NCBI RefSeq assembly: GCF_035046485.1
Contig: NC_085138.1
Location: 47,093,464-47,157,463 of the forward strand
Direction of reading: 5' to 3'
Source of the DNA: Aedes albopictus
Lineage: Eukaryota; Arthropoda; Insecta; Diptera; Culicidae
Length of the DNA: 64,000 nucleotides
The notes under the pieces were generated by a model. It did no database searches. It had not been told where the DNA came from and saw only the letters and a program-made list of their open reading frames with translations. Position 1 is the stretch's first letter; every line of letters starts with the position of its first letter. The translations under genes and the position numbers were made by a program. Shown here one piece after another: positions 33,565-44,700 of the stretch.

Positions 33565-34101
33565 CACAGATTTGTTTATATATTTTAATTTTGTTTCTAG
33601 GCTTCATTCTGCTCATTTCGTCGTTTTTGTTCGTTCTATTGTTCGTTATTTACGTTCATACCGCTTCAGTCTCTGTTCATAAAGCTCCTTTCATCTGAAA
33701 TAAAGTACAGAAAGTTATGTGTGTATACTAGAATATCTATTGTGCAATTGAGTCAGACTTATTATTTCAGCACTCTCATATACAGTCATCTTTTCTTCCT
33801 TCTTCCTTCGTTTTGTTTCAATCGGACTGGAACTTCATGAACCTCAGTTTCATAAACACATTCAGACCTGTTGACGAATGTGATAATGGTTTATAGACTA
33901 TGTGCTTTAACAGCTTCTCAAACTTTATTAATACACGGTCATACCGCTGTTCAAATTGATTAGAACCCACTTCAATTTTGTCACCTGACATAATCAATAC
34001 TCAACATTATGTGAATCAACGCTGATTCACTACACACGCTTAATCGTTCGCTTGTAAGTTCACAGGACATTTAAACGTGGTATTCTAACATCTGTATAGA
34101 A

Positions 34102-34135
34102 TCACTCCTAGTCGTGCACTCGCAGGGTGAAGTCG
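34102..34135 (+). promoter_or_regulatory. Initiator plus DPE core promoter of the I-clade LINE
   Basis: The element starts at an initiator-like TCACTC (34102-34107; consensus TCAKTY, 5 of 6). Taking A at 34104 as +1, positions +28 to +32 (34131-34135) are AGTCG, a full match to the DPE consensus RGWYV. Downstream-only promoters of this kind let I-type LINEs carry their promoter inside the transcript. No TATA box is needed or seen. Confidence 0.65.
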
Positions 34136-34595
34136 ATCATCGCTCTTGCTCCGGTTCGCGTTAATATTTAGCTTTTTTGTCCACATTATCGTTGTGGTTT
34201 TTTGCTACCGTATCGCGAATTACAACGTGCATTGCGAGAAGAAGCTAGAATATCTAGCAGTTTGTTTCCCCGGTTCCAATTAATTGGCCCGGCCCGAAAT
34301 TAGTTGGGATACCAGCAGCGTCACCAACAATCGCCGCAGCTGAGTACGACGACGTCGACAAGCAACCCAACGAAGCCCATCATCATCTCCATTGTGGCTG
34401 GCGGCTTTGTTTGCTGTTTTGCCGTGCCACAGCTACCTATGCAGCGCAGCAGCAGTGAGGGTACCACAAAGCAATAGCTCGCGCAGAATAATTTCACATT
34501 GGATGCTGTAGGTATTACATTCGTTTGCTATCTTTTCGCCCGCACTGCCCCCCTCTACCCTCTTGTCAGAAGGCTATCGTGCACAGTGGTGCACT

Positions 34596-34810
34596 TACGT
34601 TTTTTTTCTAGTTATAATTTTTTTTTCTCTTCAATTTTTTTTATTATTCACGTTTTCACGTTTTTTTTTTCGCTGATTTTGATAAACAGTAAATAACAGA
34701 ATATTTAGTGTGGCATAGAAATACGGCGAACCTTTTTTTTTTTTTTTTCTTTTTTTTTCGTTACATTTTTTTTTCTTGTTATTACTTTATTATTATTATT
34801 ATTATTATTA

Positions 34811-34875
<65 letters not shown>
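34596..34875. repeat. T-rich 5' UTR tract with T62 run
   Basis: Several T runs and an (ATT)n stretch end in a run of 62 T (34814-34875), inside the 5' UTR of the LINE. The exact length is likely unreliable in sequencing. Confidence 0.8.
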
Positions 34876-35004
34876 CAAATCTTGTATAACTTCCTAGTTT
34901 TAATTATTTTCCTCTGGATATTGGTATCAGGTATTAATTATTGTTAGGTTGTGTGAGTAGTCCAACTAGTGCCTTGTTTCCTTGTGGTAGAAAAATAGGA
35001 CCGC

Positions 35005-36564
35005 ATGGAAACAAATGATACTGGCGGGGATTCGCCCGAATTCGTTTTTTCATCTGATGACGAGCCAGCTTCATGCCAGTCCACGGACTCAATAGTCCAA
35101 ACCCAGAACCTAGAGACCATGGATACTGAAGTAAATGGAAAAGCTACTTCTTCCCTGGTATCTCAAGCAGCTTCTGCTCATCCTGGGAATATTCCAATGG
35201 TTACGCTGGTGAACGAAACACGGCCAATAGAGCAAAATCCGCTGAATAGTCTGCCATCTCATTTAAACCAATCCCCAGTATACCCCTCTACTTCTGATTC
35301 TTCTTCTAATCCGGCGAATCCCCGTCCAAAAGTTTACCCACCCGGATCTAAGGGTCCCTTTCTGGTTTTCTTTCGGCCCAAACCGAACGGAAAAAAACTT
35401 AACAAATTACAAATCGCAAAAGATCTGGAGAAATCGTTTCGAGGCATCCTTGAGGTTGACTCACCAAGTCGCGATAAATTGCGCGTTACTGTAAGCGACC
35501 GCGACCAGGCGAACAGGATTGCTAACTATGAGCTGTTTTCGAGGGAGTACAGAACTTACCTGCCTAGCCTCGAGATAGAGTGCCATGGAGTGGTCACTGA
35601 AGATAGTTTGACTCGTGCCTCCATCTTGGCTGGAGCTGGTGGGTTTAAAAATCGTGCCGTCCCACTGGTTCCAGTACTTGATGCAGTTCAAATGAATAAG
35701 GCACAACCCGACGGCTCAAAAAAACCGTCACAATCTTTTAGGGTGACCTTTCCCGGCTCGGCTCTCCCAAGCGTTCTCGTGGTTGGGCTCCTTCGTTTAC
35801 CTGTTCGTCTCTACGAATCGAAGGTCATGCACTGTGAAAAGTGCCGGCAGTTGGGCCACACCGCACTCTATTGCAGCAATAAACCACGTTGTGGTTTGTG
35901 TGGAGAACAACACGCTGAGGGCCCCTGCAATATGGGGCCAAAATGTGCTACATGTGGCCAAACGCCACCTCATGATATAAGTGCATGTCCAAAGTACGTA
36001 GAGCGGGAGAAACGTTCTATAAACTCTTTGAAGCAGCGGTCGAGGAGATCATATGCAGAAATGCTTAAAAATATCACCTCGGCTGCTGTACTACCTACCC
36101 AACCTCCAACTAACAATAACATATTCGCATCTCTGCCAGATGACGATCAAGGTTCTGACTCTGAGGGAGGTGGAGAGTACACTATAATTGAGACAGGAAC
36201 GAAAAGGAAGCGTGCTGTTGCAAAACGGCACATGCAACAGCGAGCTTCTCAAAACGTTCCTGTTGCTCAACCAACTCTTCAAACCCCTCTGGTAAAATCA
36301 AGAAGTGGCGGAAATACCAAAAAGGTAACGCCTCCAGGTTTTAAATTTTCGGCAGGAGATTTTCCGTCACTTCCGGGTGCATCTAAAACCCCAGTTGCTC
36401 CAGTTTTTCGCCCAGAAAGCCAACAAACAAGTCATCAGGAACGCCGACCGAATCCAGTCGACTTATCCGGGAAATTGACTCTTTCTGGGATAGTGGATAT
36501 CATCTTCGAAACGTTGAATGTCTCACCCACTATTAGAAGTAAAACATGGCACTTCCTTTCGTGA
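35005..36564 (+). CDS. ORF1 (gag-like RNA-binding protein) of I-clade LINE
   Basis: Uninterrupted 519-codon frame. The N-terminal third is Ser/Pro-rich. A central domain (GPFLVFFRPKPNGKKLNKLQ, about residues 117-135, onward) has the RRM-like look of I-element ORF1. Three zinc knuckles follow: CEKCRQLGHTALYC (from residue 277), CGLCGEQHAEGPC and CATCGQTPPHDISAC. A basic, Ser-rich C-terminus follows. The protein coats element RNA and takes part in the ribonucleoprotein. The start ATG at 35005 is the first in frame. The stop lies 60 nt before the ORF2 ATG, the usual bicistronic layout. No lesions seen. Confidence 0.85.
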   Translation: METNDTGGDSPEFVFSSDDEPASCQSTDSIVQTQNLETMDTEVNGKATSSLVSQAASAHPGNIPMVTLVNETRPIEQNPLNSLPSHLNQSPVYPSTSDSSSNPANPRPKVYPPGSKGPFLVFFRPKPNGKKLNKLQIAKDLEKSFRGILEVDSPSRDKLRVTVSDRDQANRIANYELFSREYRTYLPSLEIECHGVVTEDSLTRASILAGAGGFKNRAVPLVPVLDAVQMNKAQPDGSKKPSQSFRVTFPGSALPSVLVVGLLRLPVRLYESKVMHCEKCRQLGHTALYCSNKPRCGLCGEQHAEGPCNMGPKCATCGQTPPHDISACPKYVEREKRSINSLKQRSRRSYAEMLKNITSAAVLPTQPPTNNNIFASLPDDDQGSDSEGGGEYTIIETGTKRKRAVAKRHMQQRASQNVPVAQPTLQTPLVKSRSGGNTKKVTPPGFKFSAGDFPSLPGASKTPVAPVFRPESQQTSHQERRPNPVDLSGKLTLSGIVDIIFETLNVSPTIRSKTWHFLS

Positions 36565-36624
36565 AAACTCTTCTGAAGCATTTAGCTTCAAGATGGCCGA
36601 TTCTTGAATCTTTCATATCTTTCG

Positions 36625-39600
36625 ATGGCTAATTTGTCCAGTGAGGTCGGAGATATGATCGAAGTACTACAGTGGAATTGTAGAAGCCTAATTAAAAATA
36701 TGGATGCGTTTAAATTTTTAGTTCACAGAACACGTTGTGATATATTTGCTCTAAGTGAAACATGGCTAACTTCCGATAAAGATGTCTCTTTCCACGATTT
36801 TAACATTGTCCGTCGTGATCGAGGGGATGGATATGGAGGGGTGATCTTGGGGATCAAAAAGCTCCATTCCTTTTATAGAATTGATTTCCCCCCGATGAAC
36901 GGCACTGAAATAGTTGCATGTCATGTTATTATACAAGGGAAAAGTTTTAGCATAGCCAGTGTATATGTACCGCCCAGCACAAAAGTATCTCGAAGAGATC
37001 TTGCGGCTATATGCTGTGCTATGCCGGCGCCATGGTTAATCCTGGGAGATTTTAACGCACACGGAACAGCCTGGGGGTCTTCCAAGGACGACAATCGTGC
37101 CACCTTGATATACGACCTCTGTGACTATTTCAACTTGACAATTTTGAACTCCGGGGAAGCAACGCGAATTAAACCTCCAGATCCTCCAAGTATGTTAGAC
37201 CTCGCAATATGTGCGAATTCACTATCATTGGATTGCACGTGGAATGTAATTCAGGATCCCCATGGTAGTGATCATCTGCCTATCAAAATTTCGGTTACCA
37301 ATGACGCGTGTCAGGCTCGCCAGATCGACATCGCGTATGACCTCACGAAGCATATTGACTGGGGTAAATATGCCGAGTTGGTCTCCGAGGGCGAGCAGTC
37401 AGTTGACGCTCTTCCACCACAGGAAGAATACCAATTCCTGTCCGGGTTAATCGTCGATAGTGCTCTTCAAGCGCAGCGTAGACCGGTTCCGGGAACTTCC
37501 ATACGGCGAAGACCCCCCACATTGTGGTGGGATGAAGAATGTACCGGAGCCTATCGCGAAAGATCTGCCGCGTTCAAGAACTACCGGAAGCGTGGCACAC
37601 GGGAAAACTACGAGCGGTATTCCTCCCTTGACAACAAATTCACGAACCTCGTGAAGGCGAAGAAACGTGGTTATTGGAGGAATTTCGTCAACGGTTTATC
37701 GCGGGAGACGTCGATGCGGACTCTCTGGACAGTCGGAAGGAGAATGCGCAACGCGGTATCGGTTAACGAGGATCGAGAAAGCTCGCCTCGATGGATTTTC
37801 GATTTCGCAAAGAAAGTCTGTCCGGATTCGGTCCAAGTTCAAGCGAATATTCGTCGTTATCCACCCGAAAGGAGTGCGATGGATTCACCCTTTTCGATGC
37901 TAGAATTCTCACTCGCGCTTCTGTCATGTAACAACTCTGCCCCAGGAATGGATAGAATAAAATTCAACTTGCTCAAAAGCCTCCCAGACGTCGCGAAGAG
38001 GCGCTTGTTGAATTTATTCAATCTATTCTTGGAGAGCAACACTGTTCCGGATGACTGGAGACGAGTGAGAGTTATTGCCATCCAAAAACCCGGGAAGCCC
38101 GCGTCGGATCACAACTCGTACCGTCCTATTGCGATGTTGTCGTGTTTACGGAAGCTGCTGGAGAAGATGATTCTCCATCGGCTCGACAAATGGGTTGAAT
38201 CGAACGGCCTTCTATCAGATACTCAATTCGGTTTTCGCAGAGGCAAGGGAACGAGCGATTGTCTGGCGTTGCTTTCTACAGAAATTCAACTGGCCTACGC
38301 TCAAAAAGATCAAATGGGTTCAGTATTTTTGGATATTAAGGGGGCTTTTGATGCAGTTTGCGTTGATGTCCTTTCAGACAAACTCCACGAATGTGGGCTT
38401 TCTCCGATTTTAAACAACTACTTGTACAACTTGTTGTCTGAGAAGCACATGTTTTTCTCTCATGGAACCTCGGCAACTTCACGAATTAGTTATATGGGTC
38501 TCCCCCAGGGCTCATGCTTAAGCCCCCTTCTTTACAACTTTTATGTCAGAGATATCGACGAATGTCTCGTGGAAAATTGCACGCTACGACAGCTTGCGGA
38601 CGACGCCGTGGTTTCTGTCACCGGACCAAAGGCGGAAGATCTGCAAGGACCATTGCAAGATACTCTGGACAATTTGTCTGCTTGGGCTGTAAAGCTGGGA
38701 ATCGAATTCTCTCCGGAGAAAACTGAGTTAGTTGTCTTTTCTAGGAAGCGTGATCCAGCCGATCTAGAGCTTCAATTTTTGGGTAAGGAACTCACTCAAG
38801 CTCTTTCGCATATGTATCTAGGGGTCTGGTTCGACTCTAAAGGCACCTGGGGAAAGCACATTAATTATCTGTATCAGAAGTGCCAACAACGAATCAACTT
38901 CATGCGTACACTCACCGGAACATGGTGGGCAAGGATGGGAACACTCACTTGCAGAGAGTTACATTCACTTGATGTTTTCTCAGCTCAGAAGCGTGCAATC
39001 AAGAAATGATGTATGGACGACTTTTGCCTTGTGGATTTGTGTAAAAGTTTGCCGAATAGAGTAGGGGTCACACACGCCTACCGAAGTCGTGAAGAAGCTG
39101 CGATGGCAACTCTACACGAGGTGAATGTAAATTACACTCACCTCGTGGAGAGTCACTTTCACAGCTCTGTCACGACTTCGGGATGCGTGTGCGACCCCTA
39201 CTCTATTCGGCAAACTTATAGACAAAACCACAAGGAAAAAGTCGTCCATACATCATTTCTTTATTGCACGCTTCTGAGCTGAGAAAACATCAAGTGAGTG
39301 TAACTCTCTGCAAGTGAGTGTTCCCATCCCTGATGGTGGGGAGCCCACCCGGAAGATCTGATAAAGCTTTATCGTACAACGATACTGTCGGTTCTCGAAT
39401 ACGGTAGCTTTTGCTTTCAGTCCGCCGCGAAAACACACATCTTGAAGCTAGAGCGTATCCAGTATCGTTGTCTTCGGATCGCGTTAGGCTGCATGAACTC
39501 GACGCACACAATGAGTTTGGAGGTACTAGCAGCAGTACTCCCTTTATCAGATCGTTTCGTGGAATTGTCGTTAAGGTTCCTCATCCGCTGTGAGGTGGAA

Positions 39601-40719
39601 AATCCATTGGTAATTGCAAATTTTGAAAAGCTAATCGAACGAATTCATCAAACAAAATTTATGACAGTGTACTACTCGTACATGACTCTGGAGGTTAACC
39701 CTTCTTTGAATGTTCCCAACCGTGATTGCTTCCCAGACTTCTCCGATTCCACTATAGTTTTTGATCTGACCATGAAGGAAGAAATCCGTGGAATCCCAGA
39801 TCAGCTCCGATCGGAGCACATTCCAAGAATTTTTGCAAGCAAGTTTGGTCATGTAAGCTGCGACAGAAAGTTTTTCACAGACGGGTCTAAAACAAATGAT
39901 TCCACTGGATTTGGTGTATTTAATGAGATTCATAGCGCCGCCCATAAACTTCGAAGTCCTTGCTCAGTATATGTCGCAGAATTGGCGGCTATACACTATG
40001 CATTGGAGCGAATCGCCTCTCTTCCCTCTGATCAATATTTCATTTTCACGGATAGCCTCAGTTCAATTGAGGCTATTCGTTCAATGAGGCCGGTAAAGCA
40101 CTCCCCGTATTTCCTAAGCGAAATACGATCAATTTTGAGTGCTTTATCGAATCAATCATATAATATCACCTTGGTTTGGGTCCCTTCGCATTGCTCGATC
40201 CCGGGTAATGAGAAAGCGGACTCGCTCGCTAAGGTGGGCGCTATGGAAGGCGATATTTATGACCGTCATATCGCCTTTAATGGATTTTTTTCGATTGCTC
40301 GTCAGCATGCCTTGGCCAGTTGGCAACAAAAATGGGATGCAGGGGAATTGGGCAGGTGGTTGCATTCAATTCTCCCACAGGTATCGAAGACGGCGTGGTT
40401 CAAGGGGTTGGATGTGGGTCGAGATTTTATCAAGATAACGTGTCGACTTATATCCAATCACTACTCTCTGGGATCACATTTCTATCGAATAGGGCTCACC
40501 GATAGCAATCGCTGTAGCTGTGGTGCAGGCTATCAAGACATCAATCATGTCGTGTGGGAATGTCCCGAATACGGTATTGCCAGATCCGATTTATGTGCAT
40601 CCCTCAGGGCCCGAGGGAAACCAGAAAAGGAAGACATTAGAGATGTGTTGGGAAAACTTGATCTTGAGTACATGAAGCTTGTGTACGACTTTTTGAAACA
40701 AGCTGAAGTCTTCGTTTGA
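36625..40719 (+). pseudogene. ORF2 (endonuclease-RT-RNase H) of I-clade LINE, split by a MITE
   Basis: The likely start is ATG 36625; ATG 36655 is an alternative. Endonuclease motifs: LQWNCRS (residues 15-21), ALSETWL, GDFNAHGTAW (about 140), SDHLPI (about 216). RT: YRPIAMLSCLRKLLEKM, QFGFRRGKGTSDCL, VFLDIKGAFDAV, GLPQGSCLSPLLYN and the catalytic LADDA. RNase H: FFTDGSK, AELAAIHYALE, FTDSLSS, WVPSHCSIPGNEKADSL. A CCHC-type cysteine motif (CSCGAGYQDINHVVWEC) lies near the end. A 403-bp hAT MITE with its 8-bp duplicate (411 bp) inserted at 38929/38930 causes a premature stop at 39007. Without it the frame is 1,228 codons including the stop, with no other lesion. The first half alone keeps endonuclease and RT. 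Confidence 0.85.
38930..39332. mobile_element. hAT-type foldback MITE (403 bp)
   Basis: Nearly the whole element is inverted-repetitive, with ends CAAGGATGGGAACACTC (left) and CAGGGATGGGAACACTC (right, read inward). It is flanked by the exact 8-bp duplication ATGGTGGG (38922-38929, 39333-39340). The CAGGG-type end and 8-bp duplication are hAT hallmarks. The open frame at 39013-39282 is a by-product of the foldback and not a gene. Confidence 0.85.
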
Positions 40720-41059
40720 TACCCCCGTCTTGTTGTTGCACTTGTCCACTTCGTGTCCCCTCGAAAACCGTTTGTTTGTATCGTTACAGGTTGTTTGTCC
40801 ACTCTACGTTTGACTAGCAGCAACTTCGCCACCCCATGCTGCTGAGAGTCAACGATAAGCCCCAACATCCCATCCCTTCCTAAAACATTATTGTTCTCCC
40901 TAACCTCGACCAAACCGCGAGTTTTACGGTTCCCCAAAACTAACCTAGCAAATAAGTCAAAAGTATGAAATTGTAAAAAAAAGTTTCAAATGAATTCGGC
41001 TCCGTTATGCCAAAATGGCGCATGAGCCTTAAATAAATGATTAAGTAAAAAAAAAAAAA
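40720..41059 (+). other. 3' UTR and tail of the I-clade LINE
   Basis: About 340 nt from the ORF2 stop to an A-rich tail following AAATAAATGATTAAGT. Matched by the truncated copy at 25700-25883. Confidence 0.8.
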
Positions 41060-41071
41060 TCTGTATAGAAT

Positions 41072-42094
41072 TACACATTTACTCTTGCTCGCCATCGATT
41101 CACACATAGAAGAAGGATATAAACAATTAGAGTGTTGTTTAATTGTCTTGTATTATACCTGAGGTGTTTTTTTTTACTCTCATGGCATGACAATGGGAAG
41201 CCTGCATTAAAATAAATTAAATTCAACTTTTCCGTCACCAAGTACTCTAACCAATGAATCACCGCATGTTTTTTTTTTCTTTAAAACCTTTAACTATTGT
41301 TTTGAGAGTGTGATTTCATGAATGATTCTTTGCTCAATATAAAGCTTTTGGCGTTTTATTTTAAATTTGTTCTTCTTATTATCAGTAACATAACTGTTCG
41401 TACGTATTTTAGATATTCTGTATTAAATTGTAGCTGATATTCTAACGTGAATCAAATAATCTACACGTGTAGTGTACCCTATTACAATGTGGCGTTTCAT
41501 TTAAACCAATTCTATATTTAAAGTAACCCTTTATTATATGTTATTTAATAATTCTTTTAAATAATTCATGCCATATCGACACATCAAAATGCTTATACTT
41601 CTACTGTTTTTATAAATTTTAATATTCATGAACATTGATTGACTCAATTTTTTTTTTAAATCAAGTTAACATTTTCTCCAAGTGAACCAAATTTTCTGCA
41701 TATGTATTAACATTAAAATAAAGATTGGTTTCAAACTTAACTTTTCCACATGTATTATTTATCTGTATTTTCACCTTCTTTTCAAACAGTTTTTTTATGC
41801 ATCCTGTTTTATATTAAAATCTTCAAATTAAGATATACTAATATATTATTACATCTAATATATGGTTGGGAAACATGCATGAACAATACTATTTTTTTAA
41901 AATTCGCTCCATGATGTGGTAAATTTATTTTTATATCTCTATACAGTAGTTTATATGACACAAAACATGCTGTCATAGATACATACAGTTGAATCACCAT
42001 TGTATTCGATGTAGATTAATTGTATTTGCATATACAAATAATTATAATTGTACTTCTATTGTACCTTTTTTATAAAACCCCGTTGCTAAACCTT
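41072..42094. other. AT-rich interior of the LTR element, no gene
   Basis: Interior of the LTR retrotransposon. No open frame with a recognisable gag or pol motif on either strand. Confidence 0.6.
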
Positions 42095-42340
42095 CTTTCT
42101 CTAATATCGGCGCAACGTCCCTACCGAGATTGAGCCTGCCTTTCATCCCACTGCTGCATGAACATTTCCATAATAGATACGGAGAAAATCAAGGGCTCTC
42201 CTTGCCCAATAATCCACTTTGCCTTTCGTACACACTGACTGTAACAGCCGCGAAGGCACCCTTCTCGCAAGTAAATCAAACCAACCTCCTTCACAGAAAG
42301 TACCTGTGAATCGAACCTAGACACTTTGATCATGTTTTCG
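42095..42340 (-). mobile_element. tRNA-derived SINE copy
   Basis: The minus strand shows box-B-like TCTAGGTTCGATTCACAGG. The body ends CAGGCTCAATCTCGGTAGGG then ACGTTGCGCCGATATTAG, the conserved SINE 3' end. The box A side is decayed. Confidence 0.55.
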
Positions 42341-42544
42341 TTAAACATTTTTACTTTCATTTCATTTGGCACACATTTTTTTCATTTGTACACAGTTGTA
42401 AATCCATAATATCTGATCATTCAGCAAAGATTTGTTTTTCATTTTATTAGCAGTTACCAATCCAAAATACATATTTATCTTTTTTTTTGCACAATTGCGC
42501 ACACTTGCAAATTTAAAATACATGATTATCTATATGGTATATAT

Positions 42545-43141
42545 CAGAGCGTTCATGATTAACAACATTTTTAATCATGATTAATCATTGTTGATTAAAA
42601 TTCTAATTTCGGTGATTATTGATTATGATTAATGATTAATTTGATTTTTAGGATGTTTAAAGATTATGAATAATGATTAAAATTGGTTTTATCTATGATT
42701 ATTGATTATGATTATTGATTAAAAACGGCTTATTGATTAAAAATCATGATTAATCATGATTAATCAATCATAAAAACTGGAAATGATTAAAAGGTTTTTG
42801 CTGTTTAAAATATTTTTGAAGTTTCAAAAGTAAAAGTTACTTTGTCTGGCAGATTTTTGAAAAAAGAATGACACTTAGAACAGCATTTGAACCAATTCAA
42901 GTTGGATCATATATTTTATATGGTGAATCATTTTTGGAAATGAATGATTAATGATTGATTAATTCTTTTTCCTTATGATTATGATTACTGATTAATGATT
43001 AAATTGCGAAATCAGTGTGATTAAGATTAATGATTAATGATTAAATAAGAAATTTTAGTGATTATGATTAATGATTTTTGATTAATCTTAATCATTAATC
43101 ATTAATCATGATTAAATTTATGATTAATCATTAACGCTCTG
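42545..43141. mobile_element. hAT-like MITE filled with GATTAAT repeats (597 bp)
   Basis: Inverted ends CAGAGCGTTCATGATTAA and CAGAGCGTTAATGATTAA (17 of 18). Flanked by the exact 8-bp duplication GTATATAT (42537-42544, 43142-43149). The interior is almost entirely ATTAATCAT/GATTATGATT variants, so the element resembles a microsatellite with transposon ends. Lies in the LTR element. Confidence 0.8.
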
Positions 43142-43157
43142 GTATATATTTACCTTG

Positions 43158-44700
43158 AATCAGTTGCACAAAGTTGCAAGATCAAATTACATTCATTCGG
43201 CACTCTTTTGTCTTCCAGTTGCACAGAATTGCAGGTACAACGTGCAAGACTATTATTTTGGCACATAGTTGCTTTCCAGTTGCACACAGATGCTATTAAA
43301 CTGCTCACAGTTACAGGGTAAATATACATTCAACTGACACACAGTGGCCTTCCAGTTGTGCACAGTTGCTTGCCCAAATACAAGATTATTGTTTTGGCAC
43401 ACAGTTGCCTTTCATTTGCACACAGTTGCAGATCCAAAGTACAAGATGTTCTATTGGCACACAGTTGCTTTCTAGTTGCACACAGTTGAAAATCTGAAAC
43501 ACAAGATAATTCATACGGCACACAGTTGCCTTTCAGTTGCACACAGTTGCAGATCCAAAGTACAAGATGTTCTATTGGCACACAGTTGCTTTCTAGTTGC
43601 ACACAGTTGAAAATCTGAAACACAAGATTATTCATACGGCACACAGTTGCCTTTCATTTGCACACAGTTGCAGATCCAAAGTACAAGATGTTCTATTGGC
43701 ACACAGTTGCTTTCTAGTTGCACACAGTTGAAAATCTGAAACACAAGATAATTCATACGGCACACAGTTGCCTTTCAGTTGCACACAGTTGCAGATCCAA
43801 AGTACAAGATGTTCTATTGGCACACAGTTGCTTTCTAGTTGCACACAGTTGAAAATCTGAAACACAAGATTATTCATACGGCACACAGTTGCCTTCCAGT
43901 TGCACACAGTTGCTAGTCCAAAGTACAAGATTATTCCTTTGGCACACAGTTGCCCTCCAGTTGCACACAGTTGCAGATCCAAAGTACAAGATATTTTATT
44001 GGCACACAGTTGCCTTCTAGTTGCACACAGTTGCAAATCCGAAACACAAGATTATTCATACGGCACACAGTTGCTTTCCAGTTGCACACAGTTGCAAGTC
44101 CAAAGTACAAGATTATTCTTTTAGCACACAGTTACCCTCCAGTTGCACACAGTTGCAAGTTCAAAATGTATTCAATCGGCACACAGTTGCCTATCAGTTG
44201 TAAACAGGTGCAAATCTAAAATAATTACCTGATTATTCATACGGCACACAGTTGCCTTGTAGTTTAACCCTTATGTGGCCGACAGGGTACCCGGGTACCC
44301 AGTACCCATTTAAAATACACGGTGTAGAAAAAAGCAAAAAGTTTGTCGGACACATAACGATTAACACAGTTGCGAACCATAAAAGCAAGGTCATTCTTTT
44401 GGCACACAGTTGCCTTGTAGTTGCACGCAGTTTCAAATAAACATTCGTGACTAATTATATAACACACACCTGCCTTTCAATTACACATTGTTGCAAAAGT
44501 ACAATATAAGATGATCCATTTAATGCACAGTTATTTTTCATAGTTGTAAACTTGGTGACAAATCAAAACTATTTGATTATGTATTCAGAACATAACTGCC
44601 TTTTAGTTGCACAGTTGAAATCCAAAATACATAAATATTCAATCGGCACGCAGCTGCCTTTTCATTTGCTAATCATCAGAACTAAATAATCATGTAGTTG
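43158..44700. repeat. Minisatellite inside the LTR element (60/61, 121, 242 bp)
   Basis: Units of 60-61 bp beginning GGCACACAGTTGCCTTTC. Two unit types alternate to form a 121-bp dimer, at 43396, 43517, 43638 and 43759. Linked variants (TTTCATTTG with GATAATTC versus TTTCAGTTG with GATTATTC) alternate again, so the dimers themselves are paired in 242 bp. Outer copies are degenerate. Apparent Cys-rich frames here follow the repeat and are not supported as genes. Confidence 0.85.
44268..44360. mobile_element. TTAA-flanked MITE (93 bp, piggyBac-like)
   Basis: Ends CCCTTATGTGGCCGACA and TCGTTATGTGTCCGACA (right, read inward). Flanked by TTAA (44264-44267, 44361-44364), the piggyBac target. It splits one minisatellite unit. 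Confidence 0.65.

Larger units (their letters stand above)
34103..41059 (+). mobile_element. Full-length I-clade LINE (MosquI-like), 6,957 bp
   Basis: Bounded by the direct repeat TCTGTATAGAAT (34091-34102, 41060-41071). It has a 902-nt 5' UTR with an internal core promoter, ORF1 (35005-36564), ORF2 (36625-40719, interrupted), a 3' UTR and an A-rich tail after AATAAATGATTAAGT. ORF2 carries endonuclease, RT and RNase H domains, diagnostic of the I clade. Inserted in the LTR element on the opposite strand. A 3'-end copy of the same family is at 25700-25883. The only disabling lesion I can see is the MITE in ORF2. Confidence 0.9.

Noticed and set aside
34708..34947. Phe-rich open frame
   Set aside because: It is a translation of the T62 run in the LINE 5' UTR.
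39013..39282. 89-codon frame in ORF2 region
   Set aside because: It lies wholly within the foldback MITE. Its opposite strand is equally open because the element is an inverted repeat.
43330..44036. Cys-rich repeat proteins encoded by the minisatellite
   Set aside because: The frames follow the tandem unit, shift with the 60/61-bp lengths, and exist on both strands.
43158..44700. CRISPR-like regular repeats
   Set aside because: The units are contiguous tandem repeats with no unique spacers, and they lie inside a eukaryotic LTR element.
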